Shown: one piece after another, positions 1-7,833 of the stretch
Numbering within the stretch: position 1 is the stretch's first letter
Layout: each line of letters starts with the position of its first letter
Assembly (NCBI RefSeq): GCF_900142915.1
Contig: NZ_FRCM01000002.1
Coordinates: 434,001 to 498,000 of the forward strand
From: Mucilaginibacter sp. OK098
GTDB lineage: Bacteria; Bacteroidota; Bacteroidia; Sphingobacteriales; Sphingobacteriaceae
Length of the DNA: 64,000 nt
Direction: 5' to 3'
Made by a program: the position numbers and the translations under genes
Notes under the pieces: model-generated
Seen by the model: the letters and a program-made list of their open reading frames with translations, nothing else
What the model was told of the DNA's origin: nothing
Database searches by the model: none

Positions 1-707
1 TAGTGATAGCCTTTATGTTTAGTGCGTGTAAAAAGAGCAACAACTCCTCTTCTTCAACTTCAGGAACTCGAATGGCTTTTGCGGTTAGCGCCGATAATTC
101 GGCAAGCTCATTTGCGAGCTCAACGGGCAGCAGCTTAACTACCAATGCAACAGCGAGCATCACCTGGACATCAGGCATTGCCAACATTGCTTACTTTAAG
201 TTGGACGCAAAAAAAATGAACACAGAAATTGAGATCAAAACAAAAAGTTTGCTGAATGTAGATCTCTTTGCCCCGGTTCCAACTGTAATCAGCACGGCCA
301 TTGATACCGGCACTTATAGCGAAATTGAAATAAAGGTTGTGCTTGAAAAAAGCACATCAGGCCCTATTCCACTCACATTAAAAGGCAACTTTACAACAAG
401 CACCGGCACAGTAATACCTATTGAATTTGACTTTAATGATAATGCCGTTATTAAAGCCGAGGCAGACAATGTGACCGTTGATGGTAAAACTGACCTGGCT
501 ACCATCATAAAGCTGCATTTAAACAAGCTGATAAGCAACACAGCCGCAGCAGCGCTTGAAGCGGCTACAAGAACAGGAGGTGTAATTGTAATAAGCAGTA
601 CCAGCAATACTGCTATTTATGATGTAATTAAAGACAAAATTACCGATTGTGGTGGCTTTGAAAGGTTTGAGCACCATGACAAAAAAGACAGAAAAAATGA
701 TGATTAG
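1..707 (+). CDS. Putative lipoprotein, 5' end outside the window
   Basis: The reading frame is open at the left edge and ends at a TAG stop. Its first visible residues are hydrophobic and lead to FSAC, a lipobox whose Cys would be lipidated, so this is probably an exported outer-membrane lipoprotein. The GTG at position 3 would leave only about eight residues before the Cys, too few for a signal peptide, so the true start is upstream of the window. A Ser/Thr/Asn-rich stretch follows the Cys, then a beta-rich domain of about 150 residues and a charged His/Lys/Asp tail. The middle loosely resembles DUF4382-type lipoproteins, but I do not recognise the family with confidence and assign no function. 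A terminator follows 28 nt after the stop. Confidence 0.7.
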   Translation, partial: VIAFMFSACKKSNNSSSSTSGTRMAFAVSADNSASSFASSTGSSLTTNATASITWTSGIANIAYFKLDAKKMNTEIEIKTKSLLNVDLFAPVPTVISTAIDTGTYSEIEIKVVLEKSTSGPIPLTLKGNFTTSTGTVIPIEFDFNDNAVIKAEADNVTVDGKTDLATIIKLHLNKLISNTAAAALEAATRTGGVIVISSTSNTAIYDVIKDKITDCGGFERFEHHDKKDRKNDD

Positions 708-734
708 TCATATAAATAAAATGAGCAACTAAAT

Positions 735-757
735 AAAAACCCCGAAAGGGGTTTTTT
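735..757 (+). terminator. Rho-independent terminator
   Basis: A perfect stem, AAAAACCCC-GAAA-GGGGTTTTT, has a GAAA tetraloop and ends in a run of six T residues. It lies just after the lipoprotein gene and before the methyltransferase gene, so those two are separate transcription units. Confidence 0.85.
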
Positions 758-789
758 AATATCTAAAAAGTTCGACCTACATTAGCGCT

Positions 790-1401
790 ATGCAAAACAA
801 CCTTTGGGAGCTTTACGGCAATATTGATATTTATTTGTTTGATCAGTTATTAAAAGGCCGCTTTAATAATTGCAATAAAGTACTGGATGCTGGTTGCGGA
901 GGAGGGCGAAACCTGGTTTATTTCCTTCGCAATGGGTTTGATGTTTATGGTATAGACCCAAATCCGCAGGTAGTTAAAGTGGTAACAGAATTGGCCGCCA
1001 GCCTGGCGCCAGATATTCCATCAACTAATTTCAGGGTTGCTGCAGCTGAGGAATTGCCTTTTGATGATGGATATTTTGACCTGGTGATCAGCAGCGCAGT
1101 ACTGCATTTTGCCACTAATGCATTTCATTTTGACAGCATGCTGCGATCTATGTGGCGCGTGCTAAAACCGGGAGGATATTTGTTTGCGCGGCTGGCATCG
1201 GATATCGGAATTGAAACGCTGGTGCAAAATCTTGGCAGCGGGCGCTACCTCCTGCCTGATGGTTCTGAACGCTTTTTGGTGAATGAAGAAATGCTGTTTG
1301 ATTATACAAGCGACTTGAACGGTAAGTTATTTGAACCCATTAAAACTACCAATGTGCAAAATTTGAGGTGTATGACTACCTGGTGTTTGCAGAAAGTGTG
1401 A
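790..1401 (+). CDS. Class I SAM-dependent methyltransferase
   Basis: A small (203 aa) soluble methyltransferase with the Rossmann-like SAM fold. Motif I is VLDAGCGGGR at residues 31-40, which contacts SAM. The acidic residue ending strand 2 is in YGIDP at 53-57. The post-motif DLVISSAVLHF and the RVLKPGGYLF segment are typical of the Methyltransf_11/UbiE-like group. The acceptor substrate cannot be read from the sequence. It has its own promoter region after the terminator upstream and ends about 70 nt before the OmpA gene. No signal peptide is present, so it should be cytoplasmic. Confidence 0.88.
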   Translation: MQNNLWELYGNIDIYLFDQLLKGRFNNCNKVLDAGCGGGRNLVYFLRNGFDVYGIDPNPQVVKVVTELAASLAPDIPSTNFRVAAAEELPFDDGYFDLVISSAVLHFATNAFHFDSMLRSMWRVLKPGGYLFARLASDIGIETLVQNLGSGRYLLPDGSERFLVNEEMLFDYTSDLNGKLFEPIKTTNVQNLRCMTTWCLQKV

Positions 1402-1444
1402 GTATGTTCATAATTTACAATATGCACCTTTAAGCTGCGTTTTT

Positions 1445-1452
1445 TATATTTA
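1445..1452 (+). promoter_or_regulatory. Candidate -7 box for the OmpA lipoprotein gene
   Basis: TATATTTA matches the Bacteroidota -7 consensus TAnnTTTG at seven of eight positions. It would place the transcript start about 16 nt before the ATG. No clear -33 element was identified, so confidence is low. Confidence 0.35.
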
Positions 1453-1472
1453 CACCCATACATCATTACTTT

Positions 1473-2015
1473 ATGAAAATTATAAAATCGCACTTATTTG
1501 TATTCGTTATTTTATTAGCTGTAGCTGTATTACCTGCCTGTAAGGCCAAAAAGCCTATTGTTACCAGGCCAGCCGTTACTTATCCCCCCGATCCTGTGCC
1601 TGTAAAAAAAGAAACACCTCCTGCACAGGCTCCGGTACAGGAAACACCTGCACCAGTAGCGGCACCTGTTGCACCGCCTGATTATAACTTTAAAAATATC
1701 CAGTTTGAATTTAACTCGGGCATATTAAAAACAGAATCATACCCTATTTTAGATAAGGCCGCTGCCGAGATGAAAAAAGACCCGACAGCTAAGTTTATTT
1801 TAAACGGCAATTCCTCTGCCGAGGGATCATACGATCATAACATGGCTTTATCAATTGAAAGGGCCAATTCTGTAAAATTGTACCTGGTAAATACCGGCAT
1901 AGCAGGCGATAACCTTGCTGTTAAAGGTTATGGAGAAAGCAAACCTATTGCTGATAATGCCACTGAAGACGGAAGAAAATTGAATAGAAGGGTTGAGATT
2001 AAAAGCAATAAGTAA
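1473..2015 (+). CDS. OmpA-family peptidoglycan-associated lipoprotein
   Basis: A Pal/OmpA-like lipoprotein of 180 aa. A signal peptide ends in lipobox LPAC with the lipidated Cys at residue 23. Residues 30-70 form a Pro/Val/Ala-rich linker that can cross the periplasm. The C-terminal OmpA domain (about 75-180) starts at QFEFNSG and contains the peptidoglycan-contact region around NMALSIERA and the terminal NRRVEI segment. The expected role is noncovalent tethering of the outer membrane to the cell wall. It is shorter than OmpA proteins with a barrel, and no barrel is present. It is followed by a long inverted repeat and then a fic gene on the same strand. Confidence 0.9.
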   Translation: MKIIKSHLFVFVILLAVAVLPACKAKKPIVTRPAVTYPPDPVPVKKETPPAQAPVQETPAPVAAPVAPPDYNFKNIQFEFNSGILKTESYPILDKAAAEMKKDPTAKFILNGNSSAEGSYDHNMALSIERANSVKLYLVNTGIAGDNLAVKGYGESKPIADNATEDGRKLNRRVEIKSNK

Positions 2016-2044
2016 TGCAAGTGATACATTGATGACCAAACTTT

Positions 2045-2150
2045 GATTGACATTAAAAAATTGATATTTTAAGGTTTAATGGAGCTAAATCATAAATTTT
2101 AATGCCCCACTTATCTTTAACCTTAAAATATCAATTTTTTAATGTCAATC
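2045..2150. repeat. Perfect 32-bp inverted repeat with 42-nt spacer
   Basis: Bases 2045-2076 are the exact reverse complement of 2119-2150. The arms are AT-rich and the spacer contains no ORF. The repeat sits between the OmpA lipoprotein gene and the downstream fic gene, both read rightward. It could be a long attenuating or terminating hairpin, a degenerate fold-back element, or a protein-binding region. There is no U-tract directly after the second arm, so a simple terminator is not convincing. Confidence 0.85.
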
Positions 2151-2169
2151 CAATGCACCATATTTGTAT

Positions 2170-3291
2170 ATGGCATACCTTATAAATAACGACAGAAACG
2201 TTCCATGGAATACTTTACCTGAATTACCTGTTGATAAGGAACTTTATGAAGATATAGAGGTGTATGCGCAACTTGGCAATGCCAAAGCAGCACTTGGCCG
2301 CTTGCAAGGCAGAAGTATAGCTATTCCTAACCAGGGACTATTAATCAACTCCATTAGTTTGCAGGAAGCAAAGGCCTCCAGTGCAATAGAAAATATTTTT
2401 ACCACTGATGACGAATTATATCAAGCTTACAGCGAAGAACATGTTAAACAATTAAACGGCCCCGCTAAAGAGATCTTATTTTATAGAGAAGCTTTGTGGG
2501 AAGGCTACAATTATTTAAAGGGGGATCAATTATTTGATGAACATTATTTCATTAAAATGTACAGAACCGTCAGCCAGTTTAATGACGGCATAAGAACTCC
2601 GATAGCGCAGATTGTTATTAAGGAAGGAGGAACGGGTCCGAATGCAGGCAAAGTTTCTTATACGCCACCCAGGGGTAAAGGAGTGGTTGAAGCAAAGTTG
2701 AAAAATCTGATTGATTTCTTAAATGATGATAAGGTATATGCTGTAGATCCACTGATCAAAATGGCAATCGGGCATTTCCAGTTTGAAGCCATACATCCGT
2801 TCAGGGATGGTAATGGACGTACGGGAAGGATTTTCAATATCCATTATCTCACCAAAAAGGAATTGTTGGATTATCCAATCTTATTCCTTAGCAGGTATAT
2901 TATGGATAACAAAGAAGAATATTATACCGGGCTTTCAGGCATTACACAAAGGGGGAGCTGGAAAAACTGGCTTTTATATATGCTTAAAGCTGTTGAAGCA
3001 ACTGCTAATATTACTTATGATAAAATCAATGACATTATAGCGGCTAAAGACGCTATTTTAAAAGCTATAACTGAGGACACAGATATAGCAAGACCAGAAT
3101 CATTGATAAATGCAATATTTACCCAGCCTTATACACGGGTGAAACATTTGACCGGGGCCAATATTTATGCGGAAAATACAGCCAGAAAATACCTTGACCA
3201 ATTAACCGACATGGGTATTCTTGAAAAAAGAATAATTGGTAAAGGCAACTATTACCTGAACCTGGAATTGTATAGGGTTCTTTCTGAGTAA
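2170..3291 (+). CDS. Fic family protein (putative AMP transferase) with winged-helix tail
   Basis: A 373-aa Fic-domain protein expected to transfer AMP from ATP to a hydroxyl side chain of a target protein. The complete catalytic motif HPFRDGNGRTGR spans residues 209-220, including catalytic His and the Asp/Gly/Asn/Arg nucleotide-binding residues. An N-terminal inhibitory motif, S70-x3-E74-N75, matches the [S/T]xxxE[G/N] signature whose Glu blocks the ATP pocket. This makes it a self-inhibited class with the helix N-terminal to Fic. The last ~70 residues look like a winged-helix DNA-binding domain. ATG at 2170 is preferred to an in-frame TTG at 2164. It has no antitoxin-like partner, in line with a built-in inhibitor. 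The target is unknown. Confidence 0.9.
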   Translation: MAYLINNDRNVPWNTLPELPVDKELYEDIEVYAQLGNAKAALGRLQGRSIAIPNQGLLINSISLQEAKASSAIENIFTTDDELYQAYSEEHVKQLNGPAKEILFYREALWEGYNYLKGDQLFDEHYFIKMYRTVSQFNDGIRTPIAQIVIKEGGTGPNAGKVSYTPPRGKGVVEAKLKNLIDFLNDDKVYAVDPLIKMAIGHFQFEAIHPFRDGNGRTGRIFNIHYLTKKELLDYPILFLSRYIMDNKEEYYTGLSGITQRGSWKNWLLYMLKAVEATANITYDKINDIIAAKDAILKAITEDTDIARPESLINAIFTQPYTRVKHLTGANIYAENTARKYLDQLTDMGILEKRIIGKGNYYLNLELYRVLSE

Positions 3292-3482
3292 ATCTGTAAC
3301 ACAGGAAGCTGATTAACCTTTACAATCCCTAACTTAAGGCTTATTTTTTTATTATATATCCTATTCTTTTTTTCTCCATTGTTTATCCCCCGGCACTTTT
3401 TATAAACCGTTGCTAAATACTTTTTGAAAAGGTGCCCCGCTTTTTAAGTCATAAATAAACGGGGTTATTTATGCTTCATCAA

Positions 3483-3965
3483 TTATAATTTTGCAGGTGC
3501 CACCGGCTTGTTATCGCTGCTGAAAGAGTCTCTGAACATTTTCCAGCCTTTGGCAGTCTTTTTCCAGAGCACCAAATACTTTCCGTTATCTGTCATTTTA
3601 TTGTTTTTATCAAAAGACTGCCAGACCCCTTCTTCAGTCACATAGCCATTACCAAGCCCATAAACATCGGTAGTAATAAATTTCCCGTTATGGAGCCCGC
3701 CTGGTTTGTTGCATGTCATTTTAAAGAAGTCGAGTGCCCCTTTATGCCCTTTCATTGCGGGTGCATTTGGCAACATAATCCGGCAATCTTCCGCATAGCG
3801 GTTAATAAAAATAGATGAATCGTTCTTTAGGTACGATTGAAAATAAATACTGTTGCTTGCGGCAATTGCCTTTTTAGCCTCAGCCAAATCACCCTGAGCA
3901 GCAACTTTGTTAAAGGTAAAACCCAGCAACAACAGGATAACTGGTAATAAGATTTGCTTTTTCAT
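3483..3965 (-). CDS. Secreted NTF2-like (DUF4440/SnoaL-type) protein
   Basis: A 160-aa protein with an N-terminal signal peptide (MKKQ start, hydrophobic core PVILLLLGF, cleavage probably after VAAQ). The mature part is a single NTF2-like cone domain: helical start (AKKAIAASNSIYFQSYL), the DUF4440-like strand RYAEDCRIMLPNAPAMKG, and a C-terminal beta region with VLWKKTAKGWKMFRDSFSS. Proteins of this fold are small ligand-binding or enzymatic domains and no substrate can be inferred. The frame is open 21 codons further upstream, but the signal peptide fixes the start at the ATG used here. It stands alone on the minus strand. Confidence 0.8.
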   Translation of the reverse strand: MKKQILLPVILLLLGFTFNKVAAQGDLAEAKKAIAASNSIYFQSYLKNDSSIFINRYAEDCRIMLPNAPAMKGHKGALDFFKMTCNKPGGLHNGKFITTDVYGLGNGYVTEEGVWQSFDKNNKMTDNGKYLVLWKKTAKGWKMFRDSFSSDNKPVAPAKL

Positions 3966-4082
3966 TTTTTGTTTGATCTTTAAATTATGATCAAAATTAC
4001 GGCATGCAAAAACAAGAAAATTGTACAAAACGGACCAGTTTATCCATGATAAATTATTTTATCAGATTCTCTCCATTAAATG

Positions 4083-6386
4083 TTAATGTTTCAACCAACC
4101 CACCGGAATCTCCTTAGGCTCTGAACCATTTACACTATATTTTAATAAAAGCTTAAAGCCGCCGCCGCCTTCAATAAAATCAAGCGCGAAAGGATGAGCG
4201 CCCATTTTTAAAGCTATTTGCCCGCTGCGTTCCTGTGCTGAGTGATTGCCATCGTTATTTACGGTTATGTTATTGCCTATTCTTAAAACACCACCATCAT
4301 CGCAGGTAAGGTAAAAGCTGTAAATACCGTCAGCAGGAACATCAATATAACCCTTGTAGTTAATTCCAAATGATGGCGCTTTTACGGTAGAAGGAACTTC
4401 AATTTTATCGGTAATAAATGTGCTGTCTACTTTGGCATTTCGCATTAAAGCGGTTTCCTTAAAGTAGGCTTTATAATAACTGCAAGCTAGTCCGGGTTTT
4501 GGCGGGGCAATTTTTACCGGGCCAAGCATTTGCTGTTGCGTATAATTTAAACTATAAATATCGCCGCGGATGCCAGCTGGTGTAAAAGCGGCAACTTTAA
4601 CAAGTTCAGATTTGCTGATAGTTAATGGCGATGGCAACTCCGGAGATGTAGTTGTTGGTGGCAAACCATCTGTTGTATAGCGGATACTAAGGTTTGGCAA
4701 TGGCCGGGCAATGCTCAATTTACCTTCGCCGGTAAATACATATTCGTTCAACAAACCAGGGAGATCAGGCAGGCGATAATTGATCTTCAACGCATCCATC
4801 CTGTTATATTGCTGAACCAGGCGCTTTGTATAGGAATCATATTTATTTTGATCATTTGTCCAAAGCATTTCGGCTAAAGCGGTCATGCGGGGCATATACA
4901 TATAATCAGCACGTTTTTCTGAAGGGATCATTTCTGTCCAGATGTTTGCCTGTGCGCCGATTATCGTTTTTGCCTCCTGCTTGTTTAAAGCTTTCGGGAT
5001 AGGGTTAAAATGGTAAACTTTATAAACCGAATACTGGTCGGGCTGGGCATCAAAGTATAAAGGCTCGCCGGGTGTCATAATAACGGTATTGCCATTTTTG
5101 GCTGCTTTAACCGGGGCATCGGGCACCCAGGTGCGCCAGTACATTATTATGGCTGTTTTGGTTACCCCGCCTTCAATTATCTCGTCCCAGCCAATCATTT
5201 TACGCCCTTTTGAATTAAAGAATTTTTCCATCCGGTTTATGAAATAGCTTTGTAACGCGGGCAGGTCTTTAATTCCTTCTTTTTGCATCAAAGCTTTACA
5301 GGCATCAGATTTTGCCCAGTCGGACCGGTCAACCTCATCGCCGCCGATGTGGATATATTTTGATGGGAAGATCTCCATGATCTCGTTAAATACATTTTCG
5401 GCAAACTCAAATGTATTTTCGTTACACGGGCAGATGGGTTTTGAAAAAAGTGTACCAAATTTATTCTCGTCATTGCAGGTTAAAAACGGGTACGCGTTTA
5501 TAGCAGCCATCATATGGCCGGGCATATCAATCTCAGGGATTATATCGATGTGTCGGGCAGCGGCATAAGCGATAACGCCCTTCATCTCTTCCTGCGTGTA
5601 AAAGCCGCCATATAACGTTTTGCCATCGCGCTGAATGATATGTTCTTTATCAATGTTGAAATCAGGGTTATCAACCGCACGTTTCATGCAGGCCGAATCC
5701 TGGTTATTGAAAGTTCTCCAGGCACCTTCTTCAGTTAGCTTAGGATATTTTTTTATTTCTATCCGCCAGCCCTGGTCGTCAGTTAAATGCAGGTGCAGTT
5801 TGTTCATTTTATAAAGTGCCATCCTATCAATAAACTTCTCTAAATAGTTAATTGAAAAGAAGTGACGCGATACATCGAGGTGCATTCCCCGCCATTCATA
5901 AGCCGGATGATCTTCAATGGCTACCGCAGGTAATGATAGTTGTTTATTTGCTGTACCCTCCTCTACCGAAACAGGTAACAATTGCCTGATAGTTTCAATC
6001 GCATGAAATACACCTGCCGGATCTTTAGCCCCTATAATTACCCGCTGTGCTGTTACCGTTAACCTGTAAGCTTCGGGAGCAGTAAGAGCGGCAGCATATA
6101 CCAACTTTATAGCATGGGGTTGGGCGTTTTTAGTTATGCTTAACTTTTTACCAAACCCCTTGCTTAGCAAATCATTTAATTCATCTGCTTCACCCTTAAA
6201 CTGAGGTGCAGTTACAATATTGGTTTTTGAAGTGATGATAAATGCGCCTTTACCAGCGATTAATTTGGCAGGATAAGGTATTAAAGGATACCTGGCACTT
6301 TCCTGTGCGGCTGCATTGATAATGCTGCTAAAAATTAAAAGGGCTATAAGCTTGAAGGATAAGTGCTTTGATGTAAAAAATTTCAT
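4083..6386 (-). CDS. GH20 beta-N-acetylhexosaminidase with chitobiase-type and PA14 domains
   Basis: A secreted exo-hexosaminidase of 767 aa that should release terminal GlcNAc/GalNAc from glycans or chito-oligomers by substrate-assisted catalysis. Domains in order: signal peptide (1-27), GH20b N-terminal alpha/beta domain starting around YPLIPYPAKL, the catalytic TIM barrel (about 165-500) with the HIGGDEVDRSDW motif in which D350-E351 is the catalytic pair, a chitobiase C-terminal Ig-like domain (IRYTTDGLPPTTTSPEL), and a C-terminal PA14 domain (about 635-765; YSFYLTCDDGGVLRIG). PA14 is probably a sugar-binding module. It is not in a glycan operon here, but glucosamine-6-phosphate deaminase at 42 kb could act on its product after phosphorylation. 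Confidence 0.94.
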   Translation of the reverse strand: MKFFTSKHLSFKLIALLIFSSIINAAAQESARYPLIPYPAKLIAGKGAFIITSKTNIVTAPQFKGEADELNDLLSKGFGKKLSITKNAQPHAIKLVYAAALTAPEAYRLTVTAQRVIIGAKDPAGVFHAIETIRQLLPVSVEEGTANKQLSLPAVAIEDHPAYEWRGMHLDVSRHFFSINYLEKFIDRMALYKMNKLHLHLTDDQGWRIEIKKYPKLTEEGAWRTFNNQDSACMKRAVDNPDFNIDKEHIIQRDGKTLYGGFYTQEEMKGVIAYAAARHIDIIPEIDMPGHMMAAINAYPFLTCNDENKFGTLFSKPICPCNENTFEFAENVFNEIMEIFPSKYIHIGGDEVDRSDWAKSDACKALMQKEGIKDLPALQSYFINRMEKFFNSKGRKMIGWDEIIEGGVTKTAIIMYWRTWVPDAPVKAAKNGNTVIMTPGEPLYFDAQPDQYSVYKVYHFNPIPKALNKQEAKTIIGAQANIWTEMIPSEKRADYMYMPRMTALAEMLWTNDQNKYDSYTKRLVQQYNRMDALKINYRLPDLPGLLNEYVFTGEGKLSIARPLPNLSIRYTTDGLPPTTTSPELPSPLTISKSELVKVAAFTPAGIRGDIYSLNYTQQQMLGPVKIAPPKPGLACSYYKAYFKETALMRNAKVDSTFITDKIEVPSTVKAPSFGINYKGYIDVPADGIYSFYLTCDDGGVLRIGNNITVNNDGNHSAQERSGQIALKMGAHPFALDFIEGGGGFKLLLKYSVNGSEPKEIPVGWLKH

Positions 6387-6425
6387 TGAAAGAAGTGTAT
6401 TATTTGGATTTGAAAGGTAATGATT

Positions 6426-7526
6426 TCAGTTTAATATTATGCTGTAGCTTGTATTTCTGCCGCCGCCTTCATTTTGCGCAAGTATATCCTTACTCATCAA
6501 ATCGCGGATATCTCTTAATGCAGTATCTGTTGATGATTTAGTTATCTTAGCCCATTTTGAAACATTAAGGCACCCAAAAAAATCATCCAATAACATATCT
6601 GTAACCTTCTTTTGCCTCGCGTTCAATGCAGTATCCCGGTGTTTATCCCAGAACCGGTTCCTTATAGATACCGTTTCTAAAACATCAACAGTATTATCCA
6701 TAGACCGGCCAAGGCAATCAAAAAACCATAAAAGCCATGCTGTTATATCCAAATTACCTTTCTGTGTGCTTTCTAATATATCATAATACGCATTTCTTTC
6801 TTTTTCTATTTGTGCAGACATACTGTAAAACCGCTGAGTTGATTTATCGGCCTTTGCTAATTGCATATCTGTTATGGCCCGCGTTATACGTCCATTACCA
6901 TCATCAAAAGGATGTATAGTTACAAACCAAAGATGCGCTATTCCGGCTTTTATAACCGGATCAAGGTGTTGCCCTTCATTAAACCATTTAAGAAATAGAT
7001 CCATTTCAACCGGTACGCGTTTGGCACCAGGCGCTTGGTAATGCACACTTTCTTTACCCAGTGGCCCTGAAACAACCTGCATAGGTCCGGTTTCATCATT
7101 TCGCCAATTACCAACCGTTATTTTATTCAGGCTACTTTTGCCAGATGGGAAAAGAGATGAGTGCCAACCATAAAGCCTGTCAGTAGTTAAAGGTAAATTA
7201 AAGTATTGAGTTGCATCAAGCATCATTTCTACAACGCCGTCAACTTGCCTGCTTGATGTTATCATTCCGGCAACTTCTATCCCCAGCCTTCTGGCAATGG
7301 ACGAGCGAACCTGTTCTGTATCCAGCATTTCACCCTCTATAGCGCTTGATTTTGTAACATCGAGTGTAAGCGTTTTTAAAAGTGTTTCCTCTTTTTGCTT
7401 AAACCCGGCGGCATTCATTTGCCCAAATATCAATCCCATATTATGTCTCACCTGGCCTAATTTTTCAGACAGTGCTTTGTCATCCCATGTAAATCCTGGC
7501 CACGTTTTTAATTCATGTATATACAT
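6426..7526 (-). CDS. DUF4172/Fic family protein with C-terminal winged helix
   Basis: A 366-aa Fic protein of a different subfamily from the one at 2170. The N-terminal DUF4172-like domain (residues 1-70, starting MYIHELKTWPGFTWD) carries the inhibitory motif S60-x3-E64-G65. The Fic core has the intact HPFDDGNGRITR motif starting at H205, so it should be a competent but self-inhibited AMP transferase. Residues ~300-366 (starting near ARQKKVTDMLLDD) form a winged-helix domain. The ATG chosen is followed directly by the DUF4172 start; the open frame continues 21 codons upstream through the promoter repeats, which argues against that longer start. Immediately upstream lies a cluster of five GCGG-containing sites, suggesting autoregulation through the winged helix. 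Confidence 0.9.
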   Translation of the reverse strand: MYIHELKTWPGFTWDDKALSEKLGQVRHNMGLIFGQMNAAGFKQKEETLLKTLTLDVTKSSAIEGEMLDTEQVRSSIARRLGIEVAGMITSSRQVDGVVEMMLDATQYFNLPLTTDRLYGWHSSLFPSGKSSLNKITVGNWRNDETGPMQVVSGPLGKESVHYQAPGAKRVPVEMDLFLKWFNEGQHLDPVIKAGIAHLWFVTIHPFDDGNGRITRAITDMQLAKADKSTQRFYSMSAQIEKERNAYYDILESTQKGNLDITAWLLWFFDCLGRSMDNTVDVLETVSIRNRFWDKHRDTALNARQKKVTDMLLDDFFGCLNVSKWAKITKSSTDTALRDIRDLMSKDILAQNEGGGRNTSYSIILN

Positions 7527-7539
7527 ATTCGCCTTAAAT

Positions 7540-7625
7540 ATGCGGTAAATATATAATTTATTCGCCGCATATACAACAATTTGCCGCATTTTTGCGGCAA
7601 ATAAGATTATTATTCACCGCATTTA
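7540..7625. promoter_or_regulatory. Cluster of five GCGG(C/T)(A/G)AAT operator-like repeats
   Basis: Five copies of a motif close to ATGCGG(C/T)(A/G)AATA lie within 86 nt upstream of the DUF4172-fic start codon. They are at 7540-7551 (plus), 7557-7573 (minus), 7581-7591 (minus), 7590-7606 (plus) and 7609-7625 (minus). The middle two form the perfect palindrome TTGCCGCA-TTTT-TGCGGCAA (7581-7600). The arrangement looks like cooperative operator sites for a winged-helix protein, plausibly the Fic protein itself; that assignment is inference. Confidence 0.7.
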
Positions 7626-7631
7626 AACAAA

Positions 7632-7664
7632 AATCCTCAATCCGCTAATTACGGATTGAGGATT
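7632..7664 (-). terminator. Terminator hairpin at the end of the efflux operon
   Basis: A 13-bp perfect stem, AATCCTCAATCCG paired with CGGATTGAGGATT, around a 7-nt loop. It lies 31 nt past the stop of the small membrane protein gene on the minus strand and separates the efflux operon from the fic gene region. Confidence 0.75.
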
Positions 7665-7694
7665 AAAACATTTTCTTTAGTTGTTATGACTATT

Positions 7695-7817
7695 TTACTT
7701 CAGCACATTTACCACCACTTCAACAAGCAGTACAATGCCCCAAAATATTAAAGTAACGTTCCATTCTCTTATAGAGCAGTAAAGCATTTTGCTTCTTGAT
7801 ATTACAAACTCTTTCAT
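7695..7817 (-). CDS. 40-residue single-pass membrane protein ending the RND operon
   Basis: A short ORF (ATG to TAA, 40 aa) that begins 16 nt after the stop of the outer-membrane factor gene and is followed by a strong hairpin, so it is positioned as the last cistron of the efflux operon. It has a basic N-terminus (MKEFVISRSKMLYCS) and one hydrophobic helix around residues 19-37 (NVTLIFWGIVLLVEVVV), with almost no tail after it. This resembles the general layout of small pump-associated proteins such as E. coli AcrZ, though there is no sequence evidence of homology. It could modulate or stabilise the RND pump. No Shine-Dalgarno site is visible, as usual in this phylum. The call rests on spacing, composition and the terminator. 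Confidence 0.65.
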   Translation of the reverse strand: MKEFVISRSKMLYCSIREWNVTLIFWGIVLLVEVVVNVLK

Positions 7818-7833
7818 TGTTATTAGTCTTTAT

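Noticed and set aside
2045..2150. Phase-variable invertible promoter
   Set aside because: The inverted arms are perfect, but the 42-nt spacer has no clear promoter and no invertase gene is in the window; the evidence is not sufficient to call it.
3434..3468. Possible terminator before the NTF2-like gene (CCCCG...CGGGG)
   Set aside because: Only a five-base-pair stem around a long loop; too weak to call as a feature.
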